The position numbers and the translations under genes are program-made. A stretch of DNA of 64,000 nt from Gari tellinella (lineage: Eukaryota; Mollusca; Bivalvia; Cardiida; Psammobiidae): contig OV277864.1 in assembly GCA_922989275.2 (NCBI GenBank), positions 74,714,158-74,778,157 of the forward strand. The letters run 5' to 3'. Within the stretch, counting starts at the first letter, position 1, and the number at the start of each line of letters is the position of its first letter. The notes under the pieces are model-generated. The model ran no database searches. It saw only the letters and a program-made list of their open reading frames with translations, and was not told the origin of the DNA. Below, piece after piece: positions 34,194 through 44,477 of this stretch.

Positions 34194-34470
34194 CTGTTTA
34201 AATAAACAAACGTAATGAGTTATGAGCATAAAGTTACACGCTTTTACCAAATCATTGTATCGATGTCAACCATGAACCGGCTAATGCTTGTGGAAACAAA
34301 CAAATGTTATGAACATGAAAGCAAACGTGTATATAAACAGTCATTGCCTCGATGTTGACCAAGAACCTCCTAATGCCTGTGTAAATAAACAAATGTTATG
34401 AACATGAAACCAAACGAATTTACCCATTCGTTGTATCGATGCCAAGAGACGTCTTATGCCTAATGCGTTT
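34194..34470 (-). repeat. Tandem partial copies of the TM10 exon start and preceding intron
   Basis: Three diverged copies of the exon head begin near 34288, 34380 and 34465 (read leftward), each with the intron-tail phrase aataaacaaa(c/t)gt(a/t)atga. The units are about 90-97 bp. All copies have lost a usable continuous exon. Confidence 0.75.
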
Positions 34471-34610
34471 AAACGGGCAAGAAAAACGTATTTTTCATTG
34501 TTAGAGCATCTATGGTCATTGGTGGGACTTATACACAGTTAACCCTGGCGCTTACATACATATACAGCTATTCAAAAGTGTTTGAGTTTAATTTTTAAGG
34601 CAAGCGACTT

Positions 34611-35358
34611 CAGTGGAGAAGACGTTATTCTTCCCAAATCAACTCATTTATACTACAGCGCTCCCTCTCTACAACGACACCCAATGGGAGACACAGATAG
34701 TGTGCGTTGTTCGGAGGGAGTCGTTGTAGAGAGGGAATATTAAGACTTGGATTACATTTGCAAACAGCTTGAATCCAGATCAGACGCCGCGTAACGCGCC
34801 GTCTGATCTGGGTTCAAGCTGTTTGTCACTCGTCATTATCATTATTCTATCTAAATGTCTACTTATATGTAACTTTGAGAAAAAAAGCAGACGAAAATTT
34901 TAAGCAGACGATATTGCAGCAGTTAAAGCGGTAGATATAAATGTCCTATTTAGGGAACTGCGGCAAGTGTCGTTGTAAGGAGGGAGTCGTTGTTGGGAGG
35001 GCCATTGTAGAGAGGGAGCGCTGTAAAACAATTATGTTCATTGCAAAGGTTAAACTAAACCTCTAGTTTAAACATATTTTATTTCAGAAAATATACAGTA
35101 TACATACATATATACATACACTATACAACATATCAATTACAGGATTAGAACGAAAGCTAAAGCTTATTAAGTTCTTCTCCTTGACAATAAGTTACATTGA
35201 AAATGCAGTTTTAAACCGTCTGCACGTTGTTGGTAAGTTTACGATGCATGGTATCGGCTCGTCACTCAGAATTAAAACATTCGTCAACATTGCCCAAAAG
35301 TGTAAGTTCCTGATATTTATGTATTGGACTTGCAGGTAATAAAGCATTCTCCACTGTA
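34611..35358. mobile_element. MITE family A1 expanded by nested insertions
   Basis: Starts cagtggagaagacgttattc. The element is split at TA (34653-34654) by family I, resumes at 35024 with taaaacaattatgttcattg, and a plausible right end tctccactg lies near 35355. The 35040-35340 part is otherwise unassigned AT-rich sequence. Confidence 0.55.
34655..35023. mobile_element. MITE family I with TA target duplication
   Basis: 369 bp. Ends cagcgctccctctctacaac and tgtagagagggagcgctg are inverted repeats flanked by TA on both sides. Near each end are further copies of aggGAGTCGTTGTAGAGAGG-type words in both orientations. An A2-type hairpin (gcaaacagcttgaatccaga with partner, about 34757-34826) sits inside. 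Confidence 0.8.
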
Positions 35359-35429
35359 AAAGAGGTTACGTATTCGGTGCTGAATGCATGTGCTGCTTAA
35401 GGCAAGATGGAAGTAAATACATACATGAA

Positions 35430-35785
35430 CTTTCCACTTTACATGCATATTGCTTTTAGTAGTCAACTTTAATACGATAGTTTAGTCTAACTTACTTTAC
35501 ATGGTTATTGCTTTTAGTAGTCATCTTTAATACGATAGTTTAGTCTAACTTACTTTACATGGTTATTGCTTTTAGTAGTCATCTTTAATACGATAGTTTA
35601 GTCTAACTTACTTTACATGGTTATTGCTTTTAGTAGTCATCTTTAATACGATAGTTTAGTCTAACTTACTTTACATGGTTATTGCTTTTAGTAGTCATAT
35701 TTAATACGATAGTTTAGTCTAACTTACTTTACATGGTTATTGCTTTTAGTAGTCATCTTTAATACGATAGTTTAGTCTAACTTTC
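35430..35785. repeat. 58-bp tandem repeat, about six units
   Basis: Units starting catggttattgcttttagta recur at exactly 58-bp steps (35500, 35558, 35616, 35674, 35732), with a diverged unit at 35442. Near-identical units suggest recent expansion. Confidence 0.9.
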
Positions 35786-35970
35786 TGTTACAATTTGGTT
35801 TTACTGCATGTAAATACATATACCTTAAATTTTGTCTTACGCTGACCTTCAGAAAAAAGGTATTTATGACCATTTTGAACGTTTCAAAATTATAAGCTTC
35901 AAATTTTACTTTTCCTAGTTGTGGTGTGAGATTAATGTATCGCTAATACACTGGAACTGACTAAGGTTGA

Positions 35971-36313
35971 TAGTGAAGAAGGCGTTATCATATATCATTT
36001 AAACGCCAACGCAACGCAAACGCAATGTAATGCAATACAATGAAGAAACATACAACCTTTTCGAATTTTTATTTATTCTAATCAGAGTGGCAAACAATTT
36101 GGAGCCTGATCAGACGCCGGTAACCCTGCGTCTGATCTGGCTCCAAACTGTTTGCATTCGAAATAATAATTTTCGAGTTAACGCGTTTTATTGGGAAAGA
36201 ATAAAGTATTTCTGTTGTATAGACATCTGATCTGGCTCCAAACTGTTTGTATTCGAAATAATAGTTTTCGAGTAAACGCGTTTATTGGGAAATACTAAAG
36301 TATATCCGCTGTA
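35971..36313. mobile_element. MITE family A1 with duplicated right half
   Basis: A full copy runs from tagtgaagaaggcgttatca to about 36215. Its right half (gatctggctccaaactgttt to the end) is repeated at 36228-36313. Confidence 0.7.
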
Positions 36314-36625
36314 AAGACATCGACGTCAAATTCCAACGTTTAGTTTGCGTGTCTGTATTATTTCTCTGCAGTAGCCACGTTACAGAGAGATATCAGTAAA
36401 ACCTCTTAATTACGACCATTGAATTAAATGTAGTATTTAGCGTTTACGACTGTAGGTTATTAAAGGTAAGATTAAAGTAAATCAGGATGCTCCTTGCGGA
36501 TCTTAAGTGTTTAATATCAACATGCCTTAAGCTGTAATTTGTGGTAAATACCTTCGATTAGTAATCTTTCAGTTGTCGCGATAGAGCGGGTTTATTGCAT
36601 TATTCATTTCCCGTTGTTATAGAAA

Positions 36626-36891
36626 TGAGCCGTGCCATGACAAAACGTACATACATGTAATTGCATCGCAACATAATACAGACTAAGCACCGTTGTCATC
36701 CCAGGCTCTGCATCTTAGTTTGGCCTACACTGCCAAATACCGTATAAATATAGCTACATAAAATGCTTTAGATGCTTGCGGGTGTCAAACAGTGTAGATC
36801 AAGACCAGCCGCTGCGTTTTTGACGCGGTGGCTGGTCTTGATCTACACTGTTAACAATGCAATAAGACAAGTTTTCTCATGACACGGCTCA
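36626..36891. mobile_element. MITE family D
   Basis: Ends tgagccgtgccatgacaaaa and ttctcatgacacggctca. Near-perfect hairpin at 36786-36851 (caaacagtgtagatcaagac and partner). Confidence 0.85.
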
Positions 36892-37112
36892 AATGCTTAA
36901 GATCAAAGGATGACTAACACCGACAGATGTTTTGATGTTAAAATATTCCCATGAGAAATAATATGTCAAAGGTCAGTGTTAAGGATCTTATCTACTGTCA
37001 TCTATTCGAACAATTGTCTTAAGTTTGCAGTTCACACATTCTATTTCCTTGACCACTCAAGAACATTTCCGCTACATACAGTGGAGTGGACGTTGAAATC
37101 AGTCCGCTGTAT

Positions 37113-37494
37113 CCCTTACCCCCATAGAAGCGCCTTTTAGCGGATATGATTTATTCCTCCGCTGAAGAAAATAATTCCAATTTAATCAGTCATGATTATA
37201 TATTATAGGAAATTTTTTCAATATTCTAGCACATGGAAGCTTAAAGCAGGCTGAAAGTAAAGCAGAATGCGCCTTAGGGCGCATTCTGCTTTACTTTCAA
37301 TCTGCTTTAACCCATTAAGCCATACTGACTCATATTGACGCATTACACAATATTCTCATACTGACTTATTTTGACACACTTTAATCCACTAGCTTGTATT
37401 GCGATAAGCATTTATAATTGTTTAGCGCTTATGAGTTAATGGGTTAAGTGGTCACCTATCTTGAATACTAGAAATAGGCTATCAGGTAAAGGGG
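37113..37494. mobile_element. MITE family B split by nested family M
   Basis: Starts cccttacccccatagaagcg and ends ctatcaggtaaagggg. The hairpin arm ending tctgctttaa is cut at TTAA by a 133-bp insert. Confidence 0.8.
37311..37443. mobile_element. MITE family M, 133 bp, TTAA-flanked
   Basis: Starts cccattaagccatactgact and ends cgcttatgagttaatggg, with TTAA at 37307-37310 and 37444-37447. The short inverted ends are CCCATTAA. Confidence 0.75.
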
Positions 37495-37499
37495 TATAC

Positions 37500-37768
37500 A
37501 GCGGAGAGGACTTTATACTTCTCCGTTTGAACGAAAGAAATCGCAAATGCAACAAAATATAGAAAATGACTTGAGAAATGTTAGTGTTGTTTTCTGGTGT
37601 GTGTGCTTTTTTTTTTAAAATCTAACCGTACACTTATATCGGATTTGCAAAAAGTTTAGAGCCTGATCAAACGCCGGGTTACCCGGCGTTTGATCTGGCT
37701 CAAAACTGTTTGTATCGGAACTGCTTGATTATGAACAAACGCGTGTAAAGAATAATGCCTTCTCGGTT
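37500..37768. mobile_element. MITE family A1
   Basis: Starts cagcggagaggactttatac, hairpin gcaaaaagtttagagcctga with partner at about 37646-37712, ends aagaataatgccttctcggt. Confidence 0.7.
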
Positions 37769-38067
37769 ATAACAGACACTATCACGGTAAGATGCACGTT
37801 GTTCTGGTGTCAGTTTGTAATTTTTCAAAATGAATTATAATCCATTACTTTAAGTAGTTACTTTGATTTCATGCATAGAGTTGTGTCTATTTCGTTAAAC
37901 TCATAAGTAACCTGAAACTTAAATGGACAAATCCAGTTTCCAATTCATTCTGCTCTGTTGTTAATGTAAATGATTGTTTTTAAGAAAATATTGCATAAAG
38001 GCACATATTGCAGACTCCGAACAGACAGTCGCTGTAGGAAGTGTCTGATCGGTGTCTACAGTGTATA

Positions 38068-38313
38068 CAGTGGAGAATGTGTTATTCTTTCCCAATAAAC
38101 GCGTTTACGCTAAAACTATCATTTGCAGTGCAAACAGTTTGGAGCCAGATCAGACGCCGGGTAACCCGGCGTCTGATCAGGCTCCAAACTGTGTGCCACC
38201 AAGATAAACATGAAATATCAGAATTGTCCAAAAAAAATTATTTTCTACGTTTTAGCGCTTTGCGTTTGCGTACGTTTGCGTTTAAACGGGAAAGAATAAC
38301 AGATTCTCCACTG
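38068..38313. mobile_element. MITE family A1, intact 246-bp copy
   Basis: Starts cagtggagaatgtgttattc, ends aataacagattctccactg, TA on both sides; hairpin 38130-38197. It differs from 19663-19908 at only a few positions. Confidence 0.9.
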
Positions 38314-38540
38314 TACATAGTACACGAGCACTCATTACAGATACACTGTTTGTATAACTCGCGCACACATGTTATAATTTAAGTGCAATTGGTTAACAGG
38401 ATTGCAACGCTGTAGAAAAGCGTTATTCAATCTGAGTATCATGCACTTTGTAATGTGCATCCTGTTACAATGTATTGGTAAAGTTGAGTCGATGGTTTTA
38501 GAGGATCTTACATGAGTGCTCATTATTTATCATTTTTAAT

Positions 38541-38617
38541 AAACGAGTCGACTAAAATAATATGACGCTCGCCTTAGCGAGCGTCATATTCATTTTAGTC
38601 AACGAGTTTATTAAAAC
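38541..38617. repeat. Near-perfect 77-bp palindrome
   Basis: Arms aataaacgagtcgactaaaa and ttttagtcaacgagtttatt continue into tatgacgctcgcc/ttagcg/agcgtcata. It is a strong hairpin with no assignable outer ends. Confidence 0.7.
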
Positions 38618-38754
38618 TAATAAATAAAAAGCACAAATATGAGATTCTATTTATCACATAACAAGTTTAAGCACCTATTGATTGATTGACTTGATTGAAG
38701 CCGCAGTTTGTAGACCCTCCGCTATATAGATTTTCCTCCAAAACGTTACATTAA

Positions 38755-38962
38755 ACACTTTACTGCCTTACCCCGTGCACAATAAGTGTTTGCAAACAGT
38801 TTAGATCCTGATCAGATTCCGCTTTACGCGACGTCTGATCAGGATCCAAAATGATGATACTCATTTTAAAAAAAATTTAAGTCAAAATACCTGACATTTA
38901 AATTTGAAAAATTAAAGCAGACCACATTTGTTCAAAATGGTGACGTCATGTCAGTAAAAGGG
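38755..38962. mobile_element. MITE family A2, TTAA-flanked
   Basis: TTAA at 38751-38754 and 38963-38966. Left phrase actttactgccttaccccgt, hairpin gcaaacagtttagatcctga, right end tgtcagtaaaagg. Two further A2-type hairpins follow at about 39093-39155 and 39402-39465. Confidence 0.75.
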
Positions 38963-39689
38963 TTAAACTAAAGTACTCAAGTTTACCGTTCGTCTGTTTA
39001 AATGTCGCCTGCTTAATACATGTCGTCTGCAATTACTTTCAAAATTCATTTTTCAAACCAATTTAAACTTAAAAATCGAAATTCTATGGTCAAATAGTTT
39101 AAATCCTGACCAGTTGCCAGATTTTGCGGCGCCTGATTTAGTCTCAAACTGGTTGTAAGCTCTACATTGTGGTAAAGTCGGGAGATCACGTGATGAAGCT
39201 ATTCCCCTCCTTCTGTCTCTTCTGACATGCTTGTTAACGCGAATAGCTTGAATAAATTAGGATCAACACTGTTTGACACTCGTATTGTAAGGTTTCTCTA
39301 ATTTGAAATGCATATTACTTGATTTAACATATTCCGCAGACGACAATTTCAAAGCAGACGATATTACGACAGAATAATGGATAACCTTTATAGTGCTAAG
39401 CAAACAGCTTAGATCCAGATCAGACGCCGCGTCACGCGTTGTCTAATATGGATCCGAACTGTTTGTCACTCATATTCGATTTTTCTTTGTATAAAAAGCA
39501 TAAAACTAATTTTGATTTTTTTCCGCAGACGAGTATTTGAAGCAGACGATATTACAACAAAATACTGGTTAAATAAAGGAAAGTGTGCACTAACGATTGA
39601 ATCATCATATATTTCGTCATAAGATATTCAATAGGATGTAAATTAAGTACGTTGTGGACACCAGCGCAGATTGACCGCCCTGATAGCAA

Positions 39690-39960
39690 AAAGAGCGGAA
39701 TTATTTAACAATAAAACGGTGGACAACCGGCATCGCGGAATTATCTAACAATAAAACGGTGGACAACCGGCATCGCGGAATTATCTAACAATAAAACAGC
39801 GGACAACCGGCAACGCGGAATTATCTAACAATAAAACGGTGGAAAACCGGCATCGCAGAATTATCTAACAATAAAACTGGACAACCGGCATCGCGGAATT
39901 ATTTAACAATAAAACGGTGGACAACCGGCATTGCGGAATTATCTAACTATAAAACAGTGG
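39690..39960. repeat. 40-bp minisatellite, about 6.5 units
   Basis: Units begin cggaattatctaacaataaa and contain ggacaaccggcat. They start at 39696, 39736, 39776 and 39816, and then with small length changes. It ends 0.85 kb upstream of the TLR start codon. Confidence 0.9.
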
Positions 39961-40279
39961 ATATCCAGCAGTATATTACACGGTTAGTACATCATAAACT
40001 TCTATATTCTACTGACGAAATATGTGTACTTTTGCAAGCAATTTGGATCCAGATAAGACACCGAAAATATCGACCGTTCAGTATCCAAAATGATTGGCAT
40101 TCTAATGATATTTTCTGGAAATTCTCACAGTTAATAAATTCTGAGAAAGAATATCTGCAGACGATATTGTTTTCAGATCAGTATTTCAGTGTGCGTGCTA
40201 AATGTCAAAACCTTTTTACTGCAACACTTAAAGAGCTCTAGATATTGTGAGAACATTTCATATACTAACTTTGTTATTT

Positions 40280-40427
40280 CTCCACCAAATTCTATGTTGT
40301 AGCTACTCGTTATAATTGTCTCAAAGAGACGATTCAAAGGAGTGGCCACAGCATAGGGTAGGTGAAGATATAAAGGAGAAATGATTGAAAAATTTCAATT
40401 GAACGACTCTTATCTTGAGCCCTGCCT
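40280..40427. mobile_element. MITE family G, diverged
   Basis: It has the inner phrases ccaaattctatgttgtagct, the short hairpin caaagagacgatt and the right end cttatcttgagccctg, as in the 43662-43854 copy. Confidence 0.6.
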
Positions 40428-40440
40428 CTATCTTGTTTAA

Positions 40441-40684
40441 CCCATTACCCCATAAAAACGCCTTTTTACGTCTTGCATTTGTTCTTCTACTGAAGAAAAT
40501 AGTTCCGATTTATACAATTACAAATGAGAATCATAAGAAATATTTTCTATATTCTAGTAGATAATAGCTTAAAGAAGGCTGAAAGTAAAGCAGAATGCGC
40601 CGTAGGGCGCATTCTGCTTTACTTTCAACCTGCTTTATATAGTCACCTGTCCCTAAAACTAAAAACAGGCTATGGGGTAATATG
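40441..40684. mobile_element. MITE family B
   Basis: TTAA at 40437-40440; starts cccattaccccataaaaacg, ends caggctatggggtaatat; hairpin about 40567-40635. It ends 130 bp upstream of the TLR start codon, so it may be in the promoter or a 5' intron. Confidence 0.75.
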
Positions 40685-40814
40685 TTAAAACGGATTGTCT
40701 TATATTTTAGTCTGATGCTATAACCTGTCGTAAACACCTTATAATTAACACAATTTAGTGGTTGTAATGTAGAGATGGTCGTAAAAGAGAGGTTTTACTG
40801 TATTTCAGATAGAC

Positions 40815-43631
40815 ATGGCTTACGAGGCGACACCTGCTGTACCCGCATCTTTTCTAGTCGCCATGTGCCTTTTGATTGCGCCTAGCCTTGAAATTGCCGA
40901 AGCGTTTCCTAAAGATCAGCAGAACCTGCTAGCTTTGACACCCAAACTGACAGCTGACAGTAGTCTAGACAACAACGTATGCAACATCACCATAGAACAC
41001 AACTCTGTGTTCGTCAACTGTTCATGGAAATCATTTAAGACAGTGCCAAAGTTACCAATGAACAGCACGACCATACTTCTAGACCATAACCAAATACGGT
41101 CCATTAACGGCTCAACGTTCAGGGGAATGTCACACCTTCAGTCCATCGACCTTTCGTACAACCCTTTAACGTATATATCTATGGACTTATTTCGTGGAAT
41201 TACCAGTCTGAGACGCGTTATAATCAGAGACTCCGATTTGCAAAGACAAAAGTTGATAGATTTCAATGACTTATTCTATAATATTACCAGTCTCGATGAA
41301 TTTGTTATGACATTTAGTTACATGCCTATTGTTAACTTTTGTATCTCAAAATATCTCCCCTTCAGAAATACCCAGGTCTTAGCCAAAGTTCAACGCCTAG
41401 AAATAGATGCGTCTCTACTCGAAGGTTTACAAAGTTTACCGTCAGAAATGCAGAATTCGCTGATACAAAGCTCGCTTCAAGACATACATACCCTACATCC
41501 CTTATTGCCCGACACTTTGTCAATGGTGCGTCACGCACCGTTGACAAAGTATCTGACGATTAGGGCCGAGGGCCATGTGTGTCTGTTTAAAAAGCTCCAG
41601 CCTCTTTATTTTTCGTTCTTCGCTACAGTACAGAAACTACGAATATTTAGTTTTCTTTCTTATATTCGCATCGAGCAAGACAGTTTCAATTCGCTACATG
41701 ACCTTATAGAGCTGTATATGTTTGACCTTAGTTCAATATGCCACGATCCAGATGTAGATATTAGTATGAATTTCAAGTATGTGCTTATCAACGTGACCAC
41801 TTCAGTGGCAAAACACAAACATTTCACAGAACTAGCTTTAGCAGGAAATAACAACTTCTGTTCGAGGTACAGATTGCCGCACTTGACATTAAGTATCAAT
41901 ATTTCCTTATCTCTTTCATTACAGTCGCTAACATTACAAAGTCTAGGCCTTAAACTGCCAAATTCTGCACGAATCGAGAATATACCCAATTCTGTCAAGA
42001 ACTTGAAAATGGGTGGCAATTGTTTAGATATACATAATGTAATGTATCTTACAGATAATTATCCCAGTATCGTGGTGATTGATGCTAGAAATGCAAATAG
42101 CTGTCACGCATTCAATTATAAAACTAATCCCGAATTTCCTAACATACCGGTATCCAGCCACACATTCCATAACATATCCAGTCACGCGATCCATAACATA
42201 TCCAGTCACACAATCCATAACATATCCAGTCATCCGTTCGATAACACATCAAATCATAAGTTCGACAATGTTCCCAACGTAACGTTTCTCAACAACGTTT
42301 CGAAGCTGCAAGAACTATATGCAAGCCATTGTGTTTATGGGTGTTCTGATTTCTACTTTAAAAGACTCTGTCCACTAAATACTAAACAATTAGAATTGTC
42401 CTGGTTCGTCGAACTTGAAGATTTGACTGACCTTAATTCGTATCTTAAGGGATGCCCTGGTCTAGAATTCTTAGACTTAACGGGGTGTAAAGGGGCCGCA
42501 ATCAAACACAACACATTTCAAGGAACTACACTTTTAAAAACATTGAAGTTGTCATACAATAGAATCGGACAAATGGGTCCAAATATAAGCAAATTTCTAA
42601 ATCCTCTTCATAAATTACAGGTTTTAAACCTTGCAAAAAACCGCATTACTCATCTGGCCGAAAATACTTTTGAAAATATGAAAGAGCTTCAAGAACTTGA
42701 TTTAAGTGAAAACTACTTAACCGACTTTTCACCATCGATGTCACAAATGAAACATCTTCAACTACTGAACATTTCTCATAATAACCTAAAAACACTGTCC
42801 TCCAAAACTCGCGATGACCTAAATGCAATCAGTAGAAATGGGCCGGTTAGTGTTGACATTACTGGTAACCCACTCCTCTGTATCTGTAAAACTTCCGATT
42901 TCATTAACTGGATGATGTCTACACGCGTCAAAGTCATTAGCCCTCACTCACAAACATGTCTTATGCCCAATGGAACAAAAGTTAGTCTTGTTAAATTACG
43001 AACTATCGCGGACGCATTGAAAGCTACGTGCGTATCAAACACTGTGTTGTACGTTGCCTGCAGTGTTTCGGCTGCCTTGGTCATATCTGTTCTGATATCT
43101 GCGATACTGTATAGAAATCGCTGGAGGATTAGATACCACTACTACATGGCAAAAATGCGACTAGTGGACAAACCACCAGAGTACGAAAGAATTTTCGAAT
43201 ACGATTCCTTTATATCTTATGCCTCGGAAGACTCTGAAATAGCACGGAGAGGATGTATAGAGAATCTAGAACAAAAAGATGGTCTAAAAGTGTGCATACA
43301 CGAACGAGATTTTGTAGTTGGAGAAGCCATAGCTTATAATATATCCGTTGGTATCCATTCAAGCAAACGAACCATTCTCTTTGTGTCGGAGTCTTTTATT
43401 AAGAGCGACTGGTGCCTTTATGAGATGAACATTGCGTGTATGGAAATGTTGTATACTAAGAGAAAGATACTGTTGATAGTCATCTTACAAAGTGACGTGG
43501 TTCAACACGTTCCTGTTGAAATGCTTGATCTAATAAGAACGGTGACTTATCTAGAATATCCAGAGCATGGCAATGAAAATGATTTGATGGTATTCTGGAA
43601 CAGACTGTCCAGTTTTATACAAGGAATGTAA
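40815..43631 (+). CDS. Toll-like receptor, single exon, 938 aa
   Basis: A type I membrane pattern-recognition receptor. An N-terminal signal peptide (about 1-30; hydrophobic SFLVAMCLLIAPS) precedes an LRR N-cap with Cys56 and Cys69, then leucine-rich repeats (for example STTILLDHNQIRSINGSTF and LHKLQVLNLAKNRITHLAEN). An LRR C-cap (NPLLCICKTSDFINW to about 738), one TM segment (about 743-765) and a TIR domain (about 796-935) follow. Box 1 is YDSFISYASED (796-806), the BB loop is ERDFVVGEAI (from 830) and box 3 has FW at 927-928. The BB-loop position that is usually proline is valine. Residues about 447-485 are an 8-residue repeat rich in N-I-S sequons. The gene is intronless and lies in the intron 34194-45664 of SLC6 gene 2, opposite strand. 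ATG 40815 is the first in-frame Met and gives a good signal peptide; 'tatttcag' just upstream could be a 5' UTR acceptor. The ligand cannot be predicted. Confidence 0.95.
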   Translation: MAYEATPAVPASFLVAMCLLIAPSLEIAEAFPKDQQNLLALTPKLTADSSLDNNVCNITIEHNSVFVNCSWKSFKTVPKLPMNSTTILLDHNQIRSINGSTFRGMSHLQSIDLSYNPLTYISMDLFRGITSLRRVIIRDSDLQRQKLIDFNDLFYNITSLDEFVMTFSYMPIVNFCISKYLPFRNTQVLAKVQRLEIDASLLEGLQSLPSEMQNSLIQSSLQDIHTLHPLLPDTLSMVRHAPLTKYLTIRAEGHVCLFKKLQPLYFSFFATVQKLRIFSFLSYIRIEQDSFNSLHDLIELYMFDLSSICHDPDVDISMNFKYVLINVTTSVAKHKHFTELALAGNNNFCSRYRLPHLTLSINISLSLSLQSLTLQSLGLKLPNSARIENIPNSVKNLKMGGNCLDIHNVMYLTDNYPSIVVIDARNANSCHAFNYKTNPEFPNIPVSSHTFHNISSHAIHNISSHTIHNISSHPFDNTSNHKFDNVPNVTFLNNVSKLQELYASHCVYGCSDFYFKRLCPLNTKQLELSWFVELEDLTDLNSYLKGCPGLEFLDLTGCKGAAIKHNTFQGTTLLKTLKLSYNRIGQMGPNISKFLNPLHKLQVLNLAKNRITHLAENTFENMKELQELDLSENYLTDFSPSMSQMKHLQLLNISHNNLKTLSSKTRDDLNAISRNGPVSVDITGNPLLCICKTSDFINWMMSTRVKVISPHSQTCLMPNGTKVSLVKLRTIADALKATCVSNTVLYVACSVSAALVISVLISAILYRNRWRIRYHYYMAKMRLVDKPPEYERIFEYDSFISYASEDSEIARRGCIENLEQKDGLKVCIHERDFVVGEAIAYNISVGIHSSKRTILFVSESFIKSDWCLYEMNIACMEMLYTKRKILLIVILQSDVVQHVPVEMLDLIRTVTYLEYPEHGNENDLMVFWNRLSSFIQGM
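42150..42272 (+). repeat. 24-bp in-frame repeat coding N-glycosylation sequons in the TLR
   Basis: Five units of 8 codons: SHTFHNIS, SHAIHNIS, SHTIHNIS, SHPFDNTS, NHKFDNVP. The middle units are almost identical at the DNA level (cataacatatccagtcac). Each of the first four units carries an N-x-S/T sequon; two more follow at NVT and NVS. Confidence 0.9.
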
Positions 43632-43661
43632 CCCTTTCTATGCTGAAAACCAGTACATGTA

Positions 43662-43854
43662 CAGGAGCTCCAGATAAGAAGGAGTTAACCAAACACATCC
43701 AACGTTTTCTCACTCATTTCAGCACCAAATCCTATGTTGTTACTACTCATTAGAATCGTTTCGAAGAGACGATTCTAATGAGTAGTGACACCATAGGGTT
43801 AAATGTAGAAATAAATATTAAAATTTTGAAATACTCCCCTTATCTAGAGCCCTG
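43662..43854. mobile_element. MITE family G in the TLR 3' flank
   Basis: Ends caggagctccagataag and cttatctagagccctg. A perfect central hairpin attagaatcgtttcgaagag/acgattctaat is at about 43751-43782. It begins 30 bp after the TLR stop and contains AATAAA at 43810-43815. Confidence 0.8.
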
Positions 43855-43862
43855 CATGTGTA

Positions 43863-44140
43863 TGAGTCGTGCCACGACAAAACCAGCCTTATTGCATTGC
43901 AACATTGTACAGACTAAACACCGTTTTCATCCCAGGCTCTGTATCTGAAGTTTGTCTGTACTACCAAATACCGTTTATAATACAGCTACATAAAATGCTT
44001 TAGATGCATGTACGAGGTAGGTGTCAAACGGTGTAGATCAAGACCAGCCGCCGCGTCTTTGACGTGTTTGATGCCGCGGCTGTTGTTGATCTACACTGTT
44101 TGCAATGCAATAAGTCATGTTTTCTCATGGAAATGCTCAT
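43863..44140. mobile_element. MITE family D
   Basis: Starts tgagtcgtgccacgacaaaa; hairpin caaacggtgtagatcaagac with partner tgatctacactgtttgc; the right end ttttctcatggaaatgctca has decayed. It lies directly next to the G element. Confidence 0.75.
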
Positions 44141-44477
44141 ATGTATATCTGCAAACATATTGTAGGCCCAGATAGAAGGTATCATCATTGAGCTCTCTAA
44201 TCAGGGTATGTGCTGTTTGTTTTACTTTTATCTTTTTTCTATATTTCTAAAACCATTCTTCAAATCAACATAAACCGGTTATTGTCTCAAAAGTGGAATA
44301 TCCTGTATAAGAAACAGCATAAAAAAGGTTATTCTACTTTATGATGTTTTCATGGCATTTGTTTCAAAATTGTCTTTTGTAAATATATAATTTTGTGTTC
44401 CTAATCTTTTTTAAACTTGGCATGTTTCGTTTCTAACCTTTTTATCGGTATCGGTCACGTTCCATTTAGACCGTTAA

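Noticed and set aside
35430..35785. CRISPR-like array
   Set aside because: The whole 58-bp unit repeats without distinct spacers, and the genome is eukaryotic.
39957..40241. 94-codon frame upstream of the TLR
   Set aside because: It starts within the 40-bp minisatellite, contains A2-like hairpin fragments and has no recognisable domain.
41660..42019. 119-codon antisense frame inside the TLR
   Set aside because: Shadow frame of the receptor gene.
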